Below are positions 49,564-57,726 of a stretch of DNA of 64,000 bases, piece after piece. The DNA lies in assembly GCA_028281625.1 (NCBI GenBank), contig JANQJN010000078.1:41770-105769 (forward strand), written 5' to 3'. Origin of the DNA: Emcibacteraceae bacterium. GTDB lineage: Bacteria; Pseudomonadota; Alphaproteobacteria; Sphingomonadales; Emcibacteraceae. Each line of letters starts with the position of its first letter. Within the stretch, counting starts at the first letter, position 1. Made by a program: the position numbers and the translations under genes. The notes under the pieces are model-generated. The model was not told the DNA's origin. It saw only the letters and a program-made list of their open reading frames with translations, and did not search any database.

Positions 49564-50744
49564 AACCTTGCTCCTGCTTTGAGAATGGAGCCGACCGAAC
49601 ATAATCCCCTATCATAATTGACCATTCCATATCCGCTTATCAGTGCTGTGAATGGTCTGGAAACCTGATTTCCCAAAGCGCTATTGGTAAGTTGCCTGAT
49701 GGCTTCAACAATGCCCATGTAACCTGCCGCTGAGCCTGCTTGTCCGCAGGATAATTGCCCGCCCGAACTGTTATGCACCAGGCCCGGGCTATCAAATGTT
49801 AGATCCTGATTTTTTACAAATTCAGCGGCTTTGCCTTTATCGCAGAAGCCAAGATCTTCTATTTGCATCATGGAAATAACGGGATAATCGTCATAGGTGT
49901 AAAGCAGGTCGATATCGCTGCGAGCTAGATGTGCACTCTCAAACAAGTGATTTGCAAATATTGACCACCCCCCACGATATTGAACGGGATCGGTTGAGTA
50001 CGCGTTATACCGCTCTTCAATACCCGCAATCTCAACAAATGGAACATCAAGCTCAATCGCTTTATCAACACTCATGACCAGAAATGCTTCAGCACCCGCA
50101 CAGGGCATCACACAGTCAAACAGATGTAGAGGGCCAGCAATGTGTCGCGCTTCTAAATAATCTTCAAGGGTTAACTTCGTTTTTAATAAGGCATTTTCAT
50201 AATGTTGAGCATTTTGTCGCTGATCCAGGCAGATTTTTGCAAAGTCTTTGCGAGAGAGGTCAAATTTATCCATGTAGTTCTGGGTAATTAATGAAAAAAC
50301 GCCGTTTGGTCCGGCTGCGCCATACGGGTATGTAGCTTCTGACGAAAAACTACTGAAATTTTCAACCAGTTCCTTAAAACCTTCTTTCTTGTTTGTATCC
50401 GCTCCGATACAGGCAATAATGTTTGCGTCACCCATTTGAACCGCGCGCGCCGCTCGTTGCATCGCAACCACTCCTGATGCGCCCCCCAGTGAAACCTGCT
50501 CTATCCATGTTGGTGACATATCGAAATATTCGGTTAAGCTAATGACTGTATCGGGAAGTAACGTAAAGCTGGAAACAGCAATACCATCGATATGATCTTT
50601 ATGTATGTTTGCCTGCAGAGTTAGTTCTTTCAAAGACCGCCCAAAAAAATAGTGCGCGCTTTTATCGCTGATTTTTGTATATGGGATACTCACTGGCGCT
50701 ACCAGCGCGACCTTGTCAAAGCCTGTTTTTTGGAGACTGCTCAT
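49560..50744 (-). CDS. Thiolase-like (SCP2/Ltp2-type) protein
   Basis: Thiolase fold motifs GGASGVVAMQRAARAVQMGDANIIACIGAD, NSSGGQLSCGQAGSAAGYMG. Confidence 0.85.
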   Translation of the reverse strand: MSSLQKTGFDKVALVAPVSIPYTKISDKSAHYFFGRSLKELTLQANIHKDHIDGIAVSSFTLLPDTVISLTEYFDMSPTWIEQVSLGGASGVVAMQRAARAVQMGDANIIACIGADTNKKEGFKELVENFSSFSSEATYPYGAAGPNGVFSLITQNYMDKFDLSRKDFAKICLDQRQNAQHYENALLKTKLTLEDYLEARHIAGPLHLFDCVMPCAGAEAFLVMSVDKAIELDVPFVEIAGIEERYNAYSTDPVQYRGGWSIFANHLFESAHLARSDIDLLYTYDDYPVISMMQIEDLGFCDKGKAAEFVKNQDLTFDSPGLVHNSSGGQLSCGQAGSAAGYMGIVEAIRQLTNSALGNQVSRPFTALISGYGMVNYDRGLCSVGSILKAGARL

Positions 50745-52435
50745 GCGGTTTCCTTATTTTTTGAGCGTTTTTTTAAGTGGCGTAAATCAAATACTTTTCC
50801 TTCGCTAATAAGTTTCACGCAAAGAGTTTTCATTTCGCCCCTTTTTAACTTTTGCGAAGCTGTTAGGGGGAGCTCTTCGACGAACGCTATGTAACCAGGC
50901 GTTTTAAAATATGTTAGTTTATGAAAACTGCGTTCAAAGACAGAGATTGCCGTATCTAATGAATTTTCCACTCCTTGATTAAGAACCACGCAAGCCATTA
51001 CTTCGTCGCCGCGAATTTCATCATAAACCGGCGCAACAGCAACTTTATCTATCTGCTCATCAAGAATTAATGCTGTTTCCACCTCCAGCGCAGAGATATT
51101 CTCACCGCTTCTGCGTATTACATTTTTGCGACGATCAACAAAAAATAATGAACCATCTTCTCCCTGGCGTACCACGTCACCTGTATGGAGCCAGTTGTCC
51201 TTCCAGGTTTCGTTTGTTGCGCCTGCATTCTTATAGTAGTGCGAGAAAAATCCGCGCCTGGGGTCTTTTCCAGATGCCCGAACCAGTAATTCACCGTCGG
51301 ATCCGGACTTGACTTCACGTCCACTTTCATCCACCAGCTTAATTTCAACATCTTCTGATGGCTTGCCGAAGCAACAAGTTCCTACGTGGCGTGGTTCCTT
51401 GTTGGCAGCGATGCAACCACCCGCCCCAGATTCAGTCATTGCCCACGCTTCGATAAGCGGAAATCCGAACCGTTCTTCAAATTTTGCGTGGTGTTTCGGG
51501 TTAACGCCCGCGCCAAAACCAAAGCGAACATTATGGGATGTTTCATCTTCGGTCTTTTCGATGTTCAACAAAATCGCAGGAAGTACACCCAAATAATGTA
51601 GTGCTGTTGCCTTACTTTCTTTGACTGTTTTCCACCAGGTGGAAGGATGGAATCGATCAAGTTGAATAATGCAACCACCTGTGAAAAGCATTGCCATGGT
51701 CGAGCATGCGAGGGCATTCATGTGCACCAGAGGCAGAGGGGTCAGCAATCTTTCTTCGCCGGGCATTAATGTACATAAACCACCCAGGTCGCGATACCAC
51801 TCTCCAAACACGATGAAATATTCATTGGTTAGGACGCACCCCTTCGGCTTACCCGTGCTGCCAGATGTAAAAAGCATTGCGCACTCTGTGTTCTGGTCTG
51901 GTGCTTGAGGCGATATTACTTTTTTAGGCTCCGTTAGATTTTGAATATTGCGTAAAGTGAAAATCGGGCAATCGAGCGCTTTGGTGTCGACTGCTTTGCA
52001 AACCAGCTCCGCCTTTTCCTTTAAACACACAATTAAATCCAACTCGCTATGGGAAATCACATATGTCAACTCGTTTGCTGGAAATTCGCTGTTGAGGGGT
52101 ACTATGCTGACACCCAATGCATTCAGTGCAAGCCAATGAAAGAAAAACTCTGCTCTGTTTTCAAGCATCAAACCGACTCTGTGGCCAACGGTGTATCTTT
52201 TGTCAGAGTAGAGATTGATCAACTTGGCTATTTCATGGTGTGCCTGCGCATAAGTGTGCTCTATATCCACAGCACTATATTTTTTTGCCGCAATAGCCGG
52301 TATATGCAGAAATGGATTATTTCCAAATCTCTGAGAACTTGTTTCGAATACTTCGTAAACTGTGTCCATTTTAAGTTTTGTCACGCCCGAATTATTTTGA
52401 CTATCCAACTTGACATCATCTGTAACATAATTCAT
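50741..52435 (-). CDS. AMP-dependent acyl-CoA synthetase/ligase
   Basis: AMLFTSGSTGKPKGCVLTNEY; NWLHTGDVVRQGEDGSLFFVDRRKNVIRRSGENIS. Confidence 0.92.
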   Translation of the reverse strand: MNYVTDDVKLDSQNNSGVTKLKMDTVYEVFETSSQRFGNNPFLHIPAIAAKKYSAVDIEHTYAQAHHEIAKLINLYSDKRYTVGHRVGLMLENRAEFFFHWLALNALGVSIVPLNSEFPANELTYVISHSELDLIVCLKEKAELVCKAVDTKALDCPIFTLRNIQNLTEPKKVISPQAPDQNTECAMLFTSGSTGKPKGCVLTNEYFIVFGEWYRDLGGLCTLMPGEERLLTPLPLVHMNALACSTMAMLFTGGCIIQLDRFHPSTWWKTVKESKATALHYLGVLPAILLNIEKTEDETSHNVRFGFGAGVNPKHHAKFEERFGFPLIEAWAMTESGAGGCIAANKEPRHVGTCCFGKPSEDVEIKLVDESGREVKSGSDGELLVRASGKDPRRGFFSHYYKNAGATNETWKDNWLHTGDVVRQGEDGSLFFVDRRKNVIRRSGENISALEVETALILDEQIDKVAVAPVYDEIRGDEVMACVVLNQGVENSLDTAISVFERSFHKLTYFKTPGYIAFVEELPLTASQKLKRGEMKTLCVKLISEGKVFDLRHLKKRSKNKETA

Positions 52436-52447
52436 TTATATGAAAAA

Positions 52448-52464
52448 GAATAATTTCATTATTC
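52448..52464. promoter_or_regulatory. 17-bp perfect inverted repeat GAATAATttcATTATTC in divergent promoter; candidate MarR operator
   Basis: Perfect 7-3-7 palindrome between divergent CoA ligase and rubredoxin-reductase genes. Confidence 0.45.
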
Positions 52465-52539
52465 ATATATTATTATAAGTAATGAACTTAAAAATCATTT
52501 AATTTCAAAGTTTTAATAATAATTAATGTAAGGAAAATT

Positions 52540-53889
52540 ATGAAAAAATGGCAGTGTCTGGTCTGCGGTTGGATTTATGATGAGGCGATGGGGTGGCCAG
52601 AAGATGGAATCGAACCAGGTACAAAATGGGAAGATATTCCTGATGATTGGACATGTCCTGATTGTGGTGTAGGCAAAGAAGATTTTGAAATGCTGGAGAT
52701 AAAATCCAAAATTACATCAAATTCTTCATCTAAAGTAGAAATTGATCCAATTTTGATTATTGGCTCCGGATTGGCTGCACAAAATCTGGTTAAAGAGATT
52801 AGAAAACGGGATCAGTACACTCCCATCACAATGATTACGAGGGATGATGGTACCTTATACTACAAACCCAATATATCTGCGGCTTTATCTCAAAGTAAGA
52901 CGCCTGATGAGCTTATACTTTCACGGCGAAATGAAATTGAAACCAAGCAATCGATCCAGATCAAACCATACACCAGTGTGTCATCAATTAATTGCCAGGA
53001 TAAAACTATTGTCGTCGACAATAAAACATTGCGCTATTCTTCACTGATCTTAGCAACCGGGGCAAGCGCACCAAAGCTTCCGTTTGGAGGTAACGCTTCT
53101 GATCAGGTTTTATCTGTAAATGACCTAGACGATTATCGAATCTACCGGAGAATGCTGGTTGAAGCGAGGAGTGTTACGATTGTTGGTGCTGGGCTTATCG
53201 GATGCGAATTTGCAAATGATCTATTAGAGAACAACGTTGATGTGAAACTCGTTGATACAATGGATCATTGTATGTCTCGTCTTCTTCCACCCCGAGCAGC
53301 ACAGGCATTGGAAAGCGGTCTTAGCAGCCACGGGGCAAATTTTTATTTTGGCCGCAATGTGGAGGGGATTAACAAGATCAAAAACGGTTTCGATGTGCTG
53401 TTGAGCGACGGAACCAGGATCAAAGCAGACATGGTAGTATCTGCTGTTGGATTAAAGGCAAATACAATGATTGCAGAAAATAGTGGTATCAGATGTACGA
53501 GTGCAATCGAAGTTAACGAATATCTCGAAACTTCAGTTGAAGATATTTACGCCATTGGTGACTGTGCGAGTGTTAAAGGTCGAAACTTGATGTTTGTTGA
53601 TCCGCTAATTCTTTGCGCAAAGGCGCTTGCCAAAACTCTTACTGGACATAAAACCGCAGTTAATATGGGAGTTCTGCCTGTAACGGTGAAAACGCCTTAT
53701 TGTCCAGTGGTGATAGCGTTACCGATTGATGCAACCAGTGGCGAGTGGGAAATTGAGGGTATTGGTATGGACATCAAGGCAGTTTTAAATGATAGTTTTG
53801 GAAAACCTGTTGGTTTTGCGTTAACAGGTGATAAGGTGTCGTTTAAAGTAGATTTACTTCAGCGAATTAACGGCATTAGTGCTACTTAA
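52540..53889 (+). CDS. Rubredoxin-FAD/NAD(P)H reductase fusion
   Basis: N-terminal rubredoxin [16 protein letters not shown]...[13 protein letters not shown], then [23 protein letters not shown] and [17 protein letters not shown]. Confidence 0.92.
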   Translation: MKKWQCLVCGWIYDEAMGWPEDGIEPGTKWEDIPDDWTCPDCGVGKEDFEMLEIKSKITSNSSSKVEIDPILIIGSGLAAQNLVKEIRKRDQYTPITMITRDDGTLYYKPNISAALSQSKTPDELILSRRNEIETKQSIQIKPYTSVSSINCQDKTIVVDNKTLRYSSLILATGASAPKLPFGGNASDQVLSVNDLDDYRIYRRMLVEARSVTIVGAGLIGCEFANDLLENNVDVKLVDTMDHCMSRLLPPRAAQALESGLSSHGANFYFGRNVEGINKIKNGFDVLLSDGTRIKADMVVSAVGLKANTMIAENSGIRCTSAIEVNEYLETSVEDIYAIGDCASVKGRNLMFVDPLILCAKALAKTLTGHKTAVNMGVLPVTVKTPYCPVVIALPIDATSGEWEIEGIGMDIKAVLNDSFGKPVGFALTGDKVSFKVDLLQRINGISAT

Positions 53890-53903
53890 GTGGAAAGTAT
53901 TTT

Positions 53904-54338
53904 TTGGCCAGAAAAGAAGACAAATTTCTTGATGATTTTCTCGCGTATCTATTGGCGCGTGCAAGTCATTTGGTATCAGAAGATTATGCTATTGTTTTAA
54001 AAGAAGCGGGTATAGACAGACCACGCTGGCGCGTACTCGCTTCACTTAGTGATTATGATAAAATGACAATTGGCGAGCTTGCACGCAAAGTTTTGATGAA
54101 GCAGCCAACATTGACCAAAGTTCTCGATAAAATGGAAGAAGAGAAACTTGTAAAACGCCGGCATTCCAAGGAAGACCGGAGAGCCATTAAGATCGCGATC
54201 ACAAAAAAAGGAAAAGAAAAAGTCTCTAAACTTCTGATCAAGGCTAAAAAACATGAAAAGGCAATTCTAAAAAACTACACCAAAGAAGAAGAGAAGGTCT
54301 TGAAACACGTATTAAGAACTTTCATCGAAAGATTGTAG
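53904..54338 (+). CDS. MarR-family transcriptional regulator (TTG start)
   Basis: winged-HTH: LARKVLMKQPTLTKVLDKMEEEKLVKRRHSKEDRRAIKIAITKKGKE. Confidence 0.88.
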   Translation: MARKEDKFLDDFLAYLLARASHLVSEDYAIVLKEAGIDRPRWRVLASLSDYDKMTIGELARKVLMKQPTLTKVLDKMEEEKLVKRRHSKEDRRAIKIAITKKGKEKVSKLLIKAKKHEKAILKNYTKEEEKVLKHVLRTFIERL

Positions 54339-54598
54339 TGACAGCCATGTATAGGGAATATTGCAGCTGCCTCAGGATCCGCAAATTTCAATTTTGGGCT
54401 GCTCAGGAATTCCCACCCATTTGGAAATGATTATGAAATTGTCTTATGTTGAACCACCGTCACGGGAACTAATAATCCGCGTGTCGAGGGTGGTAACGTA
54501 TATAAGTTAAAAAAAATTCGAGGTGGGACTTTCGGGTGCCGTTGGAGTGACAAAAGTTGTTTATCTAAAAAAACAGTGGAAAGCTGAATGACCTCTAA

Positions 54599-54608
54599 CG
54601 ACCCAAAG
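54599..54608 (-). repeat. CTTTGGGTCG motif on minus strand (family member 4)
   Basis: Reverse complement reads CTACTTTGGGTCGTTAGAGGTCATTCA, matching the extended consensus of the other copies. Confidence 0.6.
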
Positions 54609-54850
54609 TAGGCAAATAGAAAAACGCACTTTTACAACCCAAGTTATAAGTATGAGCACTTTTTGACGCACAGAATATGACAATGACTAGCCTATAAAAA
54701 GGGGAGTTGAAATAAACTGAACTGACTAGTAATTTTATGAACGACCCGAGAACAAATGACATTTTAAGTAATGCAAAAATATGTATTGCGGGACCTAGCC
54801 ATAAAGTAAAGTCAAATATAATGATAACTCGATTACTTTGAAGAAAGAGT

Positions 54851-56338
54851 GTGATGAAAAAGATTTGTAGTTTTGTAATTCTGGTTTTGAGTATATTAGC
54901 CAGCTATACGGCGCAGGCAAACGAAAACAACTGGAATTTTCTAATCATCGTGGTCGATGACTTGGGACAGATGGATATTTCGCCCAACAATCCAAACACC
55001 TTTTATCAGACACCAAATTTGCAAAAACTTGCTTCTGAAGGTGTCCGTTTTAGCCAAAATTATTCAGCAAGCCCTGTCTGTAGCCCGGCGCGCGTAGCCT
55101 TAATGACTGGGCGCCATCCAGCACGCATCAACGCCACAGATTGGTTTCATATGGAAGAAGGTCAGGGGCGAGCAGAAACGTATCAATGGGCAAAAGATAT
55201 TCAATATATGCCGCTCGAAGAGAAAACCATCGCCGAAGCTTTGAAACCAAAGGGGTATCAGACCTCATTTATTGGAAAATGGCATTTAGGGCATGATGAA
55301 AAATACTGGCCAGAAAATCAGGGGTTTGACCGGAATATCGGCGGATATTGGAGCGGTTCTCCCCGCGGCAGCCATGAAGAACTAGGTATAGGCTATTTTT
55401 CGCCGTTCAATAATCCGCGATTAACGGATAAAGAAAAAGGCGAATATCTAACCGAAAGATTAAGTAGTGAAGCTATAAATTTACTTGAAGAATACAGCAG
55501 AAATGACGATCCGTTTCTCATGGTCCTTTCCTTCTACACAGTGCATACGCCATTAAACGCACCGGAGGAAACAGTAAAAAAATATGACCAATTGTCTCAG
55601 GAGAATAACTTAACAGGCATATTTACAGAAGAAGAACAAGTATGGCCAACAGAGGAAGTGCGCGTGGTGAGACAAAATCAAACTCACCCGACCTACGCCG
55701 CGATGGTGGAGCAAATGGACTTGAACATTGGTCGAGTGCTTGACCAGCTTGAAAAAACAGGCCTCGCAGAAAATACTGTGGTGTTTTTTACATCTGACAA
55801 TGGTGGACTTTCTTCGGCTGAAGGGTCGCCAACAAGTAATCTACCATTTCGGGGTGGCAAGGGCTGGATGTATGAAGGCGGTATTCGCGTTCCGTTGCTG
55901 GTCAAATGGCCGAATAATGGGAAGGCCGGTTTCGAAAATCCTGTCCCGGTCTCTGGCCTTGATATTTTTCCGACCGTCATGGAGATATCAAACTCTAAAT
56001 CTGCCGAAGTTGATGGAAAAAGCTTGGTTGCTATGATTAAAGGTGAAGCGCTTTCCAGTGATCTTCCTATTTTCTGGCACTATCCCCATTACAGTAATCA
56101 AGGAGGCATTCCCGCTTCAGCAATACGCCTGGGCGAATACAAACTAATACAAAGGTTGGAAGATGGACAATATCATCTTTATAACTTGGTAAGTGATCCT
56201 GGTGAACAAAATGATTTGGCCGATGATAAACCAGATCTCGTTGGGCAAATGCGTGCACTACTTTTTGATTGGTATAAAGAAACTGGAGCAGAGTTTTTAA
56301 GGGAAAAAGACGGCAAACAACCATGGCGCCCGTGGTGA
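54851..56338 (+). CDS. Exported sulfatase (Cys-type, FGly-dependent)
   Basis: Signal peptide; CSPARVALMTGR sulfatase motif; GKWHLGH. Confidence 0.93.
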   Translation: MMKKICSFVILVLSILASYTAQANENNWNFLIIVVDDLGQMDISPNNPNTFYQTPNLQKLASEGVRFSQNYSASPVCSPARVALMTGRHPARINATDWFHMEEGQGRAETYQWAKDIQYMPLEEKTIAEALKPKGYQTSFIGKWHLGHDEKYWPENQGFDRNIGGYWSGSPRGSHEELGIGYFSPFNNPRLTDKEKGEYLTERLSSEAINLLEEYSRNDDPFLMVLSFYTVHTPLNAPEETVKKYDQLSQENNLTGIFTEEEQVWPTEEVRVVRQNQTHPTYAAMVEQMDLNIGRVLDQLEKTGLAENTVVFFTSDNGGLSSAEGSPTSNLPFRGGKGWMYEGGIRVPLLVKWPNNGKAGFENPVPVSGLDIFPTVMEISNSKSAEVDGKSLVAMIKGEALSSDLPIFWHYPHYSNQGGIPASAIRLGEYKLIQRLEDGQYHLYNLVSDPGEQNDLADDKPDLVGQMRALLFDWYKETGAEFLREKDGKQPWRPW

Positions 56339-56466
56339 GGGCCTTTCATCTACAAAATATTAAAAAACATTAACTTACCGGGCAAAACGCTGGTGCAACA
56401 AGTGCAATATTTTATGACTTTTATTTTCTACGATAATTTTAGAATTTTACTTATAGGAGTACAATA

Positions 56467-57552
56467 TTGATAAAATTCTTTTCTCTATTCATTCTAATGA
56501 TTGTCACAATTTTATCGAATTTACCAGCTGGCAATGCAAACGAGCTACCGGAAGACGTAAACCATCAAGCGCAAGTTCGCATCGATACAGGTTACCATTT
56601 AGGAACCGTGATAGGAATTATCGATAATAATGGCTCCCGATTTTACGGTTTCGGGCAAATGTCGCTAACAGATCATAAAAAACCCAATAAAAACTCAATA
56701 TTTGAGATAGGTTCTCTGACCAAACCTTTTACTACGCTTTTGTTGGCAGCATTGGAAACGGAAGGAAAAATGGACTTCAATGAACCAGTGAAGAATTATG
56801 TTCCTGCGCTAAGAAATGCTATTGGGAATAATGGTAAATCTAGTACTTTGAAAAACTTAGTTACACATACAGCTGGGCTTCCAAGAAACCCGGACAATAC
56901 TAGAAGAGATGATAGCAATCGCTTTGCAGACTATACCGTGCAAGATTTAAACGAATTTCTTTCGACCTATTCGTTTGAGGGCGGAACACCAGAGTATAGT
57001 TATTCTAATCTAGGTTTCTTAATTCTTGAGCATGCGATTGAGAATGAACTGAAGTCATCTTATGAAACACTACTTCAGGAAAAGATTTTAGATAGACTAA
57101 ACTTAAATGATACTCACTTTGATGTTCCTAATAGCAAGCGTCAAAGGCTGGTGGCAGGATTTAGAGCTGGTGAGATTACCGATGAGGTGAATTTAGGTGA
57201 GTTTCCTGCGATGGGTGGACTTAAGTCAACAGCTGAAGATATGTTGAGGTTTTTAGGCGCGCAAATTGGGTTAGTTCCTTCAAATTTGCATAAACCGATA
57301 AAACTTATTCAGTCTGAAGTGTATTCGGACGATGAAATCAGTATGAGTTTAGGTTGGGAAATATTAAAACGCGAGGAAAGCGGAAAGACAATTTACAAGT
57401 TTAGCGGAGGAACTAATGGTTTTGTCAGCTTTATGGCGTTTGACGCAGAGGCTCAAATAGGAGTTGTTGTTTTGGTCAACGGCACAAGATATTTTAGTGA
57501 TTTAGCCTTAAAAATTTTGGATCCTACCTATCCACTTCGAGATGTTAAGTAA
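56467..57552 (+). CDS. Serine hydrolase (class C beta-lactamase family), TTG start
   Basis: SLTK (SxxK), YSYSN (YxN), signal peptide. Confidence 0.88.
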   Translation: MIKFFSLFILMIVTILSNLPAGNANELPEDVNHQAQVRIDTGYHLGTVIGIIDNNGSRFYGFGQMSLTDHKKPNKNSIFEIGSLTKPFTTLLLAALETEGKMDFNEPVKNYVPALRNAIGNNGKSSTLKNLVTHTAGLPRNPDNTRRDDSNRFADYTVQDLNEFLSTYSFEGGTPEYSYSNLGFLILEHAIENELKSSYETLLQEKILDRLNLNDTHFDVPNSKRQRLVAGFRAGEITDEVNLGEFPAMGGLKSTAEDMLRFLGAQIGLVPSNLHKPIKLIQSEVYSDDEISMSLGWEILKREESGKTIYKFSGGTNGFVSFMAFDAEAQIGVVVLVNGTRYFSDLALKILDPTYPLRDVK

Positions 57553-57710
57553 GGAAGCCTATCTCGCTGCTTTGGGTCGATAGCAATCATTTAGAGATTG
57601 CCTGTTATTGTCTTTTTGCGCGATCAAATTCCCAGTAAATTCCCTGTATTTTAGGGAATTGAGCCAGAGACGGGTTAACGAGCGACTGGTAACGCCACCA
57701 TTTACCCTTC
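57553..57710 (+). repeat. Downstream part of segmental duplication (partner 16997-17275)
   Basis: Shared hairpin GCTTTGGGTCGATAGC, AATTCCCTgtattttAGGGAATT palindrome and AGAGACGGGTT box. Confidence 0.88.
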
Positions 57711-57726
57711 TTTACTGAAAATCTCA

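Noticed and set aside
52049-52453. 134-aa plus-strand ORF opposite the CoA ligase N-terminus
   Set aside because: Antisense to conserved ligase sequence, no motif support.
16862-57710. Interpreting the 40-kb interval as a proven integrative element
   Set aside because: No integrase, relaxase, conjugation gene or tRNA site seen; retained only as a recombination hypothesis.
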